A stretch of 64,000 nt of DNA from Kushneria pakistanensis (GTDB lineage: Bacteria; Pseudomonadota; Gammaproteobacteria; Pseudomonadales; Halomonadaceae), in assembly GCF_014652795.1 (NCBI RefSeq), contig NZ_BMZM01000001.1:558001-622000 (forward strand), written 5' to 3'. The stretch's first letter is position 1. Every line of letters starts with the position of its first letter. Shown here piece by piece: positions 15,664 to 24,033 of this stretch. The translations under genes were made by a program, and so were the position numbers. The notes beneath the pieces are model-generated. The model was given only the letters and a program-made list of their open reading frames with translations, did not search any database and was not told where the DNA came from.

Positions 15664-16935
15664 ATGCCATTGCTGGGCTGTATTGCAGATGACTTTACCG
15701 GTGCCACCGACCTGGCCAGCCAGCTGGTCAGTATCGGCATGCGCACCGTCCAGACCATCGGCATTCCCGATGAGGGGCTGGCCGATGAACTTCAAAACGT
15801 CGATGCCGTGGTGGTCGCGCTTAAAAGCCGTACCATTCCCGCCGAGGAGGCGATCTCGCAGTCGCTGGCGGCACTTGAATGGCTCCAGGCACGCGGCTGC
15901 AAGCAGTTCTATTTCAAGTACTGCTCCACCTTTGACTCCACGAGTGAGGGCAATATCGGTCCGGTGACCGATGCGCTGATGGATGCACTCGATGTGCCCT
16001 TTACCGTCGCCTGTCCGGCGCTGCCGGCCAATCGTCGCACCGTCTACAACGGCTATCTGTTCGCGGGTGGCGTGCCGCTCAATGAAAGCGGCATGCAGGA
16101 CCATCCGCTCACGCCCATGACCGATGCCAATCTGGTGCGCGTCATGGGCAGTCAGAGCCGCCATCGGATCGGGCTGGTCGACTTCGATTGCGTGCGTCAG
16201 GGCAGCGAAGCCGTGCGAAGCCGCTTTGACGCGCTGCAGGCCGACGGCGTTGGCGTGGCGATTCTTGATGCCATCGAGCAGCGCGATCTGGAAACGCTGG
16301 GTGAGGCGTGTCGTGATCTAAAGCTTGTGACCGCCGGCTCCGGCCTGGCGCTGGGCCTTGGCGCGCGCTGGTCCGATCAGCTGACCGGCGAGCGTGCCGC
16401 CGAGCTGCCCACCACGCCCGGTCGTGAGGCTATTCTGAGCGGCAGCTGCTCAAGGGCGACGCTGGCCCAGATCGAGCATGCCCGCTCGCACTATCCCCAT
16501 TACCGCCTCGATGCCCTGGCACTGGCGGACGACTATCAACGCCAGCTCGACGAGGCGCTGACAATGGCACGTGATCATCTCGATCAGTCTCCTGTGCTCA
16601 TCTATGCCAGCGCCTCCCCCGAGAATGTGAAAAAGGCGCAGCAGGCGCTGGGTGTACAGGCAGCCGGCGAGATCGTCGAGCGTGCGCTGGGTGACATTGC
16701 CGCAACGCTGGTCAACGAGCTTGACGTACGACGACTGCTGGTGGCCGGGGGCGAAAGCTCGGGCGCGGTGGTCAGTGCGCTCAATGTGAAAGGTCTTCAG
16801 ATCGGGCCGAGCATCGATCCGGGCGTGCCCTGGACCGTCACACTGGGCACCGGCCATTCGCTGGCGCTGGCACTCAAGTCGGGCAATTTTGGAAGCGAGG
16901 ATTTCATGACCAAGGCCTGGGAGCGCATGCCATGA
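15664..16935 (+). CDS. otnK: 3-oxo-tetronate kinase
   Basis: 423 residues of the DUF1537 / four-carbon acid sugar kinase family. The N-terminal LLGCIADDFTGATDLASQLV carries the conserved ADDFTGA substrate-binding motif. KYCSTFDSTSEGNIGPV follows, and the C-terminal half ends with VAGGESSGAVVSAL and GTGHSLALALKSGNFG, the nucleotide-binding region. OtnK phosphorylates 3-oxo-tetronate to 3-oxo-tetronate 4-phosphate. Its last four bases overlap the otnC start (ATGA), indicating translational coupling. Confidence 0.95.
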   Translation: MPLLGCIADDFTGATDLASQLVSIGMRTVQTIGIPDEGLADELQNVDAVVVALKSRTIPAEEAISQSLAALEWLQARGCKQFYFKYCSTFDSTSEGNIGPVTDALMDALDVPFTVACPALPANRRTVYNGYLFAGGVPLNESGMQDHPLTPMTDANLVRVMGSQSRHRIGLVDFDCVRQGSEAVRSRFDALQADGVGVAILDAIEQRDLETLGEACRDLKLVTAGSGLALGLGARWSDQLTGERAAELPTTPGREAILSGSCSRATLAQIEHARSHYPHYRLDALALADDYQRQLDEALTMARDHLDQSPVLIYASASPENVKKAQQALGVQAAGEIVERALGDIAATLVNELDVRRLLVAGGESSGAVVSALNVKGLQIGPSIDPGVPWTVTLGTGHSLALALKSGNFGSEDFMTKAWERMP

Positions 16936-17591
16936 GCCATATCAATACCCACTCGGAAGAGAACCGCCTGCGCGAGGAGATCAGCGAGATCGGCCGCGCC
17001 TTTCGCCAGCTGGGCATGGCGCCCGGCACCTCCGGCAATATCAGCGCCAAATGCGAGGGCGGCTGGCTGATGACGCCGACCAATGCCAGCCTGGGGGCGC
17101 TGGATCCGGCCGAAATTTCAAAGCTCGACTGGGAGGGCAATCTGATCTCCGGCAAGCCACCGACCAAGGAGTCCTTCCTGCATCGCGCCTTTTATGAAAC
17201 GCGTGAAGAAGCCGGTGGCGTCATCCATCTGCACTCCACCTACGCCTCGGCGGTCTCCTGCCTCAAGGGGCTGGATGCGCGCTCCTGCCTGCCACCGATC
17301 ACGCCCTATTTCGTGATGCGCGTGGGCCGCCTGCCGCTGTTGCCCTATTTCCAGCCCGGTGATCCGGCGATGGGCGAGGCGGTGCGTGAGTACGCCCCCG
17401 AGTACAGCGCCGTGCTGCTGGCCAATCACGGCCCGGTGGTGGCCGGCAAGAGTCTGGAAGCGGCGCGCAACGCTATCGAGGAGCTCGAAGAAACCGCGCG
17501 TCTGTTTCTGCTGCTGCAGGGTCAGCAGATCAATACCCTGAATGATGAGCAGATTGACGGCCTGCGCCAGCAGTTCGGTGCGCGCTGGTAG
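16932..17591 (+). CDS. otnC: 3-oxo-tetronate 4-phosphate decarboxylase (class II aldolase fold)
   Basis: 219 residues. GMAPGTSGNISAKCEGGWLMTPTNASLG matches the phosphate-binding part of class II aldolase/adducin proteins. VIHLHSTYASAVSCL supplies two zinc-ligand histidines, and LLANHGPVVAGK supplies the third. OtnC decarboxylates 3-oxo-tetronate 4-phosphate to dihydroxyacetone phosphate, which enters glycolysis. It overlaps otnK by four bases. A strong hairpin (17622-17649) without a T-run separates it from otnI and may adjust mRNA stability. Confidence 0.93.
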   Translation: MSHINTHSEENRLREEISEIGRAFRQLGMAPGTSGNISAKCEGGWLMTPTNASLGALDPAEISKLDWEGNLISGKPPTKESFLHRAFYETREEAGGVIHLHSTYASAVSCLKGLDARSCLPPITPYFVMRVGRLPLLPYFQPGDPAMGEAVREYAPEYSAVLLANHGPVVAGKSLEAARNAIEELEETARLFLLLQGQQINTLNDEQIDGLRQQFGARW

Positions 17592-17621
17592 TCCTTTTAA
17601 TAGTCCCTCTGATAATGACGG

Positions 17622-17649
17622 TGCCCCGGTGCCTGCAGGCGCCGGGGCA
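17622..17649 (+). other. Strong intercistronic hairpin between otnC and otnI
   Basis: TGCCCCGG and CCGGGGCA arms enclose a further GCCTGCAGGC palindrome. No T-tract follows, so it is more likely an mRNA-processing or stability element than a terminator. Confidence 0.5.
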
Positions 17650-17685
17650 TGACGTCTGTTGTCCATTTCTCTTCAAGGAGCCCGC

Positions 17686-18468
17686 ATGCCGCGATTTGCT
17701 GCCAACCTCACCATGATGTTCAACGAAGTCCCCTTCATGCAGCGCTTTGAACAGGCCGCAGGGCAGGGTTTTGAGGCGGTGGAATATCTTTTTCCCTACG
17801 CCTTTGACACCGAGGAAGTCGCCCGTGAGCTCAAGCGGCATGATCTCAAGCAGGTGCTTTTTAACCTGCCGGCAGGCGACTGGGAGGCGGGTGAGCGCGG
17901 TCTTGCCGCGCTGCCCGGACGCGAGCGCGAGTTTCGTGACAGCGTCGAGACGGCGATCCGTTACGCCCGCGCGCTGAACTGCCCCCGGGTGCACGCCATG
18001 GCCGGTGTGGCCGGCGAAGGCGCCGATATTCAGACCATGCAGGACACCTACCTGGACAACATTCGCTTCGCTGCCCGACGACTTCAGGAAGAGGGGATTA
18101 CGCTGCTGCTCGAGCCGATCAATAGCCGCGACATGCCCGGCTACTTCCTCAATTATCAGCATGAGGCGCACGAGATCATTGAGACGCTGGGTGAGCCCAA
18201 CGTGCAGGTGCAGATGGACTTCTATCACACCCAGATCATGGAGGGAGACATCTGGAAAACCTTTGAGGAGTACCGCGAAGGCGTCGGCCATATCCAGATT
18301 GCCGGCGTGCCCGAGCGTCACGAACCCGATACCGGCGAGGTCAATTACGCCTGGCTGTTCGAGCAGCTCGACCGCGCAGGCTTTGAGGGCTGGCTGGGCT
18401 GTGAGTACAAACCCCGCAGCGATACGGCCGCGGGGCTTGGGTGGTTTGCGTCCTGGCGTCGGGGTTGA
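17686..18468 (+). CDS. otnI: 2-oxo-tetronate isomerase (hydroxypyruvate isomerase family)
   Basis: 260 residues from the ATG at 17686 (MPRFAANLTMMFNEVPF), preceded by AAGGAG. The TIM barrel has the Hyi/OtnI signatures: LFNLPAGDWEAGERGLAALPGRE near residue 60, LLLEPINSRDMPGYFL near residue 150 and QMDFYHTQIMEGD near residue 185, with Glu and His metal ligands. It interconverts 2-oxo- and 3-oxo-tetronate, linking LtnD and DenD to OtnK. Last gene of the plus-strand operon, convergent with the acetyl-CoA hydrolase gene 26 bp away. Confidence 0.94.
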   Translation: MPRFAANLTMMFNEVPFMQRFEQAAGQGFEAVEYLFPYAFDTEEVARELKRHDLKQVLFNLPAGDWEAGERGLAALPGREREFRDSVETAIRYARALNCPRVHAMAGVAGEGADIQTMQDTYLDNIRFAARRLQEEGITLLLEPINSRDMPGYFLNYQHEAHEIIETLGEPNVQVQMDFYHTQIMEGDIWKTFEEYREGVGHIQIAGVPERHEPDTGEVNYAWLFEQLDRAGFEGWLGCEYKPRSDTAAGLGWFASWRRG

Positions 18469-18494
18469 TGCCAGGGGGTTGGTAGACCAGGGGC

Positions 18495-20009
18495 TCAGGC
18501 GCTCCCGGTCAGACTGAGCATCGAACCCTCCTTTTCGGCGGCAATATGCCAGGCCAGCGCCTTTTCCAGACAGTGCGGCGTATGGCCGCCGCGCTGGCAC
18601 GCCTCATCAAAATAATCCCGCAGTGCCGTGCGGTAGAGCGGGTCGGCGCACTGTTCGATGATGATCCTGGCGCGTTCGCGCGGCGCCAGCCCGCGCAGGT
18701 CGGCCAGGCCATGCTCGGTCACCAGAATGTCGACGTCATGCTCGTTGTGATCCACGTGGCTTGCAAAGGGCACAACACTTGAAAGCGCGCCGTTTTTGGC
18801 CGTTGACTTGGTGATAAAGATCGACAGATGGCCATTGCGGGCAAAATCTCCTGATCCGCCAATGCCGTTCATCATCCTAGTGGCGTTGACGTGGGTCGAG
18901 TTGACGTTGCCGTAGATGTCGGCCTCAAGGGCGGTATTGATGGCAATGATGCCCAGGCGCCGCACGATGCCGGGATGGTTCGACATCTCCTGCGGGCGCA
19001 GCACGATACGGTCGCGATAGTCGGCCAGCCGCGGCCATACACGCTCCCCGCACTCCTCGGACAGTGTGATCGAGCTGCCCGAGGCAAAGGTCATCTTGCC
19101 GCTGTCGAGCAGGTTGAAGGTGCTGTCCTGAAGCACCTCCGAGTACATGGTGAGATCTTCAAACGGCCCCTCCATCAGACCATTGAGCACGGCATTGGCC
19201 ATGGTGCCGATACCGGCCTGCAGCGGCATCAGTGAGGGCGGCAGGCGACCCACTTCCACTTCATGTGTGAAAAAGTCGATCAGATGCCGGGCAATGCGCT
19301 GGGTGTCCTCGTTGGGAATGCCCACGGTGGAGGGGCTGTCCTGCCCCTCGGTCAGGACGATGGCAGCAATTTTGGCCGGATCGATGGCAATGTGATCCAC
19401 GCCGATGCGGGTGCTGGCATCCACCACCGGAATGGGCTGGCGGGCCGGGCGCATCTGGGGAATGTAGATATCATGCAGGCCGATCAGCGCCTCGGGTGTG
19501 GAGAGATTGAGCTCCACGATCACCTTGTCGGCGAGTATCGCAAAGCTTGCCGAGTTGCCGACTGACGCGGTAGGCACGATGCCGCCATCCTCGGTAATCG
19601 CACAGGCCTCGATCACGGCCACATCGATATGGCCCAGCTGCTTGTTGCGCAGCTGCTCGACCGTCTCGGAGAGATGCTGATCAATAAACATCACTTCGCC
19701 GCGGTTGATGGCCCCGCGAAGGGTGGCATCGACCTGAAAGGGCATGCGGCGGGCCAGTACGCCGGCTTCGGTCAAGTGCCGGTCGATATCGTTGCCCAAT
19801 GATGCCCCGGTCATCAGGCTGATTTTCAACGGCTCCTTTTGCGCCCGGCGTGCCAGTGCCAGCGGCACGTCCTTGGCTTCCCCGGCGCGGGTAAAGCCGC
19901 TCATGCCGACAATCATGCCATCCTGAATCAGTTCAGCGGCCTCATCGGCGCTCATGAGGCGTGATTCCCATCCCTTCAACTGACAGCGTTCGCTGGCGGT
20001 TGCTTTCAT
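18495..20009 (-). CDS. Acetyl-CoA hydrolase / CoA-transferase family (SucC/Ach1 type)
   Basis: 504 residues from the ATG at 20009, which follows AAAGGGAG. The N-terminal part has DGMIVGMSGFTRAGEAKDVPLALA and SLMTGASLGNDID. The C-terminal part has ARMMNGIGGSGDFARNG, SIFITKSTAKNGALSSVVPFASHVDHNEHDVDILVTEHGLADLRGLAPRERA, the hallmark of class-I-like succinyl-CoA:acetate CoA-transferases and acetyl-CoA hydrolases. It would move CoA between acetate, propionate and succinate or hydrolyse acyl-CoA. It stands alone. Hydrolase versus transferase cannot be decided from sequence alone. Confidence 0.9.
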   Translation of the reverse strand: MKATASERCQLKGWESRLMSADEAAELIQDGMIVGMSGFTRAGEAKDVPLALARRAQKEPLKISLMTGASLGNDIDRHLTEAGVLARRMPFQVDATLRGAINRGEVMFIDQHLSETVEQLRNKQLGHIDVAVIEACAITEDGGIVPTASVGNSASFAILADKVIVELNLSTPEALIGLHDIYIPQMRPARQPIPVVDASTRIGVDHIAIDPAKIAAIVLTEGQDSPSTVGIPNEDTQRIARHLIDFFTHEVEVGRLPPSLMPLQAGIGTMANAVLNGLMEGPFEDLTMYSEVLQDSTFNLLDSGKMTFASGSSITLSEECGERVWPRLADYRDRIVLRPQEMSNHPGIVRRLGIIAINTALEADIYGNVNSTHVNATRMMNGIGGSGDFARNGHLSIFITKSTAKNGALSSVVPFASHVDHNEHDVDILVTEHGLADLRGLAPRERARIIIEQCADPLYRTALRDYFDEACQRGGHTPHCLEKALAWHIAAEKEGSMLSLTGSA

Positions 20010-20144
20010 GCAGGCACTCCCTTTCAGGTCATTGCGATCAATGGCGCTGCTCGCGCATCCATTCAATGTACAGCTCTGATATCACACACTAAACGCTCAA
20101 GGAGAAAGGATATGTGTCGCAGGTCAAAAAGCAGGCGTGTGGCA

Positions 20145-20169
20145 TAAAAAAGGCCCCCGCAGGGGGCCT
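20145..20169 (-). terminator. Terminator after nirC (end of the nir operon)
   Basis: On the minus strand AGGCCCCC / GGGGGCCT is followed by TTTTTT, 17 bp beyond the nirC stop. Confidence 0.9.
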
Positions 20170-20186
20170 GGCAAGCCGTATGTGGC

Positions 20187-20999
20187 TTACAGCATCTCTC
20201 TTTTGGGGCCGGTTCTGACATGGGTGGTGTAGAGCGTCAGTCCCGTGAAGGCCAGTCCACCGGCCAGATTGCCCAGCACGGTGGGGATCTCGTTCCACCA
20301 CATGTAGTCCCATATCGAAAAATCACCGCCCATGATCAGCGCCGAGGGAAAGAGAAACATGTTGACGATCGAATGCTCAAAGCCCATGTAGAAAAAGAGC
20401 ATGATCGGCATCCACATGGCGATCACCTTGCCGCTGACCGAGGTGGAGATCATCGCGCCCACCACGCCCATCGACACCATCCAGTTGCACAGCATGCCGC
20501 GCATGAAAATGGTGATCCAGCCGGCCAGCCCGTGTTCGGCGTAGCCCAGGGTGCGCGCCTTGCCGATGCTGGCAATCCGGTCGCCAATGTCGCCCGGGGC
20601 AATGGAAAATCCGTAGGTGAGGATAAAGGCCATCATGAAGGCGACCGTCAATGCGCCGCCAAGATTGCCCAGAAAGACCCAGCCCCAGTTGCGCAGAATG
20701 CCTCTGGGCGTGACGCCGGGGCGGCGGTCCAGCAGTGCCAGCGGGGTGAGCATGAACACGCCGGTCAGCAGATCAAAGCCCATCAGATAGAGCATGACAA
20801 AGCCGACCGGAAAGAGCATCGCGCCGACCAGCGGCTGACCGGTCTGTACCGTAATGGTGACGGCAAAGGCCGCAGCCAGCGACAGGATGGCGCCTGCCAT
20901 GAAGGCGCGAATCAGCGTGTCGCGGGTGGACATCGAAATCTTTGACGCGCCGGAATCCACCATTTTGGTGGCGAACTCCGCAGGGGTCAGATAGGACAT
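20187..20999 (-). CDS. nirC: Formate/nitrite transporter, probable nitrite channel
   Basis: 270 residues from ATG 20999 (MSYLTPAEFATKMVDSG), with GAGG upstream; the in-frame extension to 21080 is not needed. It is a six-helix FNT-family pore protein: FMAGAILSLAAAFAVTITVQTGQPLVGAMLFPVGFVMLYLMG near residues 30-75, NWGWVFLGNLGGALTVAFMMA near 110, and GMLCNWMVSMGVVGAMISTSVSGKVIAMWMPIMLFFYMGFEHSIVNMFLFPSALI with the conserved pore His. Position directly after nirB-nirD makes nitrite the likely ion. Last gene of the minus-strand operon. Confidence 0.92.
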   Translation of the reverse strand: MSYLTPAEFATKMVDSGASKISMSTRDTLIRAFMAGAILSLAAAFAVTITVQTGQPLVGAMLFPVGFVMLYLMGFDLLTGVFMLTPLALLDRRPGVTPRGILRNWGWVFLGNLGGALTVAFMMAFILTYGFSIAPGDIGDRIASIGKARTLGYAEHGLAGWITIFMRGMLCNWMVSMGVVGAMISTSVSGKVIAMWMPIMLFFYMGFEHSIVNMFLFPSALIMGGDFSIWDYMWWNEIPTVLGNLAGGLAFTGLTLYTTHVRTGPKREML

Positions 21000-21101
21000 G
21001 GTATGGCCTCGGGTGGTGTTGTTATGCCATGTGTCGGGTACTGGCGTGCCTGACCCCGCAGGCGCTGCGGGGTCAGGCACGCCGAAAAGAGCGTTGCGGT
21101 C

Positions 21102-21464
21102 TCAAGCAATGACGACGCGATCGGCCTCGAGTCGTACCTCAAAGGTGTCAAGGCGCACCTGGTCGTCTTCCAGACAGACGCCATCGGCAAGCCGGAAGTG
21201 CTGCTTGTAGAGAGGGGAGGCGACCACCAGTTCGCCGTTCTTGTCGCCGATGATGCCGCGACCGATCACGTTGGCCTTCGAGAAGGGATCATGATTGTCG
21301 ATGCCGAACACTTCCGGAGCGCTGTGGCGGTCGCGCCCATGGGGCAGATAAAAAAGGGCAATCTGGCGGCCTTCGTGCAGGGCGACCACACCCGAGTAGT
21401 CGACCAGGTCGCGGACACCACACAGGACCTGTGTCGCGTTTTTAACAGCAGTTGCAGTGCTCAT
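21102..21464 (-). CDS. nirD: Assimilatory nitrite reductase small subunit
   Basis: 120 residues of the NirD family: a Rieske-like fold without the [2Fe-2S] Cys-His ligands. VCGVRDLVDYSGVVALHEGRQIALFYLP, VFGIDNHDPFSKANVIGRGIIGDKNGELVVASPLYKQHFRLADGVC is the expected arrangement. It pairs with NirB as the NADH-nitrite reductase. Its ATG overlaps the nirB stop by one base (TGATG), so the two are translationally coupled. Normal length. Confidence 0.95.
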   Translation of the reverse strand: MSTATAVKNATQVLCGVRDLVDYSGVVALHEGRQIALFYLPHGRDRHSAPEVFGIDNHDPFSKANVIGRGIIGDKNGELVVASPLYKQHFRLADGVCLEDDQVRLDTFEVRLEADRVVIA

Positions 21465-24031
21465 CAGCGGATCTCCACGGCAAGGGACTGAATTTCATTG
21501 TCACGGGCAGGGCGGGGCTGATCGCGCTCGGTGACATTGACGATATCCGGGTCGCCACAACGGTTGTTCACAAACGTACGAAAGCGCTTGAGCTTTTCCG
21601 GGTCCTTCAGCGCGTTGGCCCACTCACACTCGTAGGTCGAGACCACGTGCTGCATCTGGCGCTCGAGCTCCTCCCCCAGCCCCAGGCTGTCGTCGATGAT
21701 CACCTCCTTCAGAAAGTCGAGCCCGCCTTCCAGGCTTTCCCGCCAGACCGAGGTGCGCTGGAGCTTGTCGGCGGTGCGCACGTAGAACATCAGGAAACGA
21801 TCGATGTAGCGAATCAGCGTGTCGCTGTCGATATCGGTGGCAAAAAGCTCGGCATGACGCGGACGCATGCCGCCGTTGCCGCAGACGTACAGGTTCCAGC
21901 CGGCCTCGGTGGCGATCACGCCGATATCCTTGCCCTGGGCTTCGGCGCACTCACGCGTACAGCCCGACACCCCCATCTTGACCTTGTGCGGGGTGCGCAG
22001 GCCCTTGTAGCGATGCTCCAGTTCCAGCGCCATGGCGACACTGTCCTGCACGCCGTAGCGACACCAGGTATTGCCCACGCAGGACTTCACCGTACGCAGG
22101 GACTTGCCGTAGGCGTGGCCGGTTTCAAAGCCGGCATTGATCAGTTCTTCCCAGATATCCGGCAGCTCATGCAGCTCGGCGCCGAAGAGATCAATGCGCT
22201 GACCGCCGGTAATCTTGGTGTAGAGGTCATATTTTTTGGCCACCTGGCCCAGCGCGACCAGCTTGTCGGGGGTGATCTCGCCACCGGCGACCCTGGGCAT
22301 GACCGAGTAGGTGCCGTTTTTCTGCATGTTGGCCATGAAGGTGTCGTTGGTGTCCTGCAGGGCCACGTTCTGCGGATCCATGATCGGCTGGTTCCAGCAG
22401 GTGGCGAGAATCGAGCCGATGGTCGGCTTGCAGATATCACACCCCAGCCCGTGGCCGTGCTTCTCCAGCAGCTCGTCAAAGGAATGGAGGCCTTCAACGC
22501 GCACCATGGCGTAGAGCTCCTGGCGGGTGTAGTGAAAGTGCTCGCAGAGGCTTTTATCCACTTCCATGCCGCGGGACTCGAGCTCGTGCTCGAACACCTG
22601 CTTGAGCAGTCCGGCGCAGCCACCACAGCCGGTGCTGGCCTTTGTCTCGATCTTGAGGGCGGCGATATCGGCGCAGCCCTCATCAATGGCCCGGCAGATC
22701 GCGCCCTTGGTAACGTTGTGACACGAGCAGACCATGGCGGTATCGGGCAGGGCGTCAGCGCCCAGCGTTGGGGCGCCGCCTTCGCCTTGCGGCAGAATCA
22801 GCACGGCGGGGTTGTCGGGCAGGGGGATACCGTTCTGGACGTACTGCAACAGCGTGTCGTAGTAGCTGTTGTCACCCACCAGGATCGCGCCCAGCGCCTT
22901 TTTACCATCGCTTGAGACCACCAGCCGACGGTAGCCGCTGCCGGCCTCATCGATCCAGCGATAGCTTTTCGCCCCTTCGGTGGTAGCGAAGGCATCTCCG
23001 ATCGAGCCGACATCCACGCCCAGCAGCTTGAGTTTGGTCGACATGTCCGCGCCGCTGAAGGGCTCGCAGACATCGGTCAGACAGCCCGCCACGGTGCGCG
23101 CCATGGTGTAGCCCGGCGCCACCAGACCAAAGGTCTGCCCGTTCCACAGCGCGCACTCGCCGATGGCAAGAATCTCCGGATCAGAGGTGTGGCAGGTGTC
23201 ATCGATCACGATGCCACCGCGCTCGCCGACCTCCAGTCCGCAGTCGCGGGCAAGCTGATCCTGTGGCCGGATGCCGGCGGAAAAAAGCACCAGATCGGTA
23301 TCGAGAAACTCACCATTCTGGAAGTTCATGCGATAGGCGTAGTCATTATCAGGTGTAGCGACGATCTCTTTGGTCGCCCGTCCGGTATGCACGCCAACAC
23401 CGAGTGCCTCGATGCGTTCGCGAAGGGCCGTACCGCCCTGATCATCCAGCTGGACCGGCATCAGGCGCGGTGCGAACTCCACCACGTGGGCTTCAAGGCC
23501 GAGAGACTTGAGCGCGTTGGCCGCTTCAAGCCCCAGCAGGCCGCCACCGATCACCACGCCGCGGCGGGCATTCACGGCGTGCTCACGGATGGCGTCAAGA
23601 TCGTCCAGGGTACGATAGACCAGCCGCGCCTGCGGGTGTTCGTTCTCGCTCGGACCCGGAATCGGTGGCACGAAGGGGTATGAGCCGGTCGCGATGATCA
23701 GGCTGTCGTAGGGCAGGCGCCCCTCGGGGGTGATGATGTCGCCTTTGTCGCGATCGATGCCGGTGACCGGCACGCCCAGATGCAGCGAGACGCCATGCGT
23801 GGCGTGCAGGTTGGCTTCGCCGAGGGCAAGCGCGTCGGCATCCTTGCCGGAGAAATACTCCGACAGATGCACACGGTCATAGGCGCGGTGGCGCTCGTCC
23901 CCGAAGACATGAATCTGATAGTGCCGTGTGGCGCCACGCTCGATCAGCTGTTCGACGCAGTGGTGGCCCACCATGCCGTTGCCGATGATGACGAGCTGTT
24001 TCTTTTCGGGTTGGATCGTCGAATCCTGCAT
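21464..24031 (-). CDS. nirB: NADH-dependent nitrite reductase large subunit
   Basis: 855 residues. N-terminal FAD/NAD(P) domains come first (VIIGNGMVGHHCVEQL near residue 15; VVIGGGLLGLEAANALKSLGLEA near 150). A BFD-like [2Fe-2S] domain follows (MVCSCHNVTKGAICRAI with the STGCGGC pair, about residues 430-490), then the ferredoxin-like half domain and the siroheme/[4Fe-4S] site: CVGNTWC (C-x5-C) and GVSGCTREC (C-x3-C) followed by NLYVCGNGG. It reduces nitrite to ammonium with NADH in the cytoplasm. It lies two bases downstream of the preceding flavoprotein gene and overlaps nirD. Confidence 0.96.
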   Translation of the reverse strand: MQDSTIQPEKKQLVIIGNGMVGHHCVEQLIERGATRHYQIHVFGDERHRAYDRVHLSEYFSGKDADALALGEANLHATHGVSLHLGVPVTGIDRDKGDIITPEGRLPYDSLIIATGSYPFVPPIPGPSENEHPQARLVYRTLDDLDAIREHAVNARRGVVIGGGLLGLEAANALKSLGLEAHVVEFAPRLMPVQLDDQGGTALRERIEALGVGVHTGRATKEIVATPDNDYAYRMNFQNGEFLDTDLVLFSAGIRPQDQLARDCGLEVGERGGIVIDDTCHTSDPEILAIGECALWNGQTFGLVAPGYTMARTVAGCLTDVCEPFSGADMSTKLKLLGVDVGSIGDAFATTEGAKSYRWIDEAGSGYRRLVVSSDGKKALGAILVGDNSYYDTLLQYVQNGIPLPDNPAVLILPQGEGGAPTLGADALPDTAMVCSCHNVTKGAICRAIDEGCADIAALKIETKASTGCGGCAGLLKQVFEHELESRGMEVDKSLCEHFHYTRQELYAMVRVEGLHSFDELLEKHGHGLGCDICKPTIGSILATCWNQPIMDPQNVALQDTNDTFMANMQKNGTYSVMPRVAGGEITPDKLVALGQVAKKYDLYTKITGGQRIDLFGAELHELPDIWEELINAGFETGHAYGKSLRTVKSCVGNTWCRYGVQDSVAMALELEHRYKGLRTPHKVKMGVSGCTRECAEAQGKDIGVIATEAGWNLYVCGNGGMRPRHAELFATDIDSDTLIRYIDRFLMFYVRTADKLQRTSVWRESLEGGLDFLKEVIIDDSLGLGEELERQMQHVVSTYECEWANALKDPEKLKRFRTFVNNRCGDPDIVNVTERDQPRPARDNEIQSLAVEIR

Positions 24032-24033
24032 GA

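Noticed and set aside
21452-22915. 487-codon plus-strand open frame
   Set aside because: It is the shadow of nirB on the opposite strand, with an unusual His/Val/Gln-rich composition.
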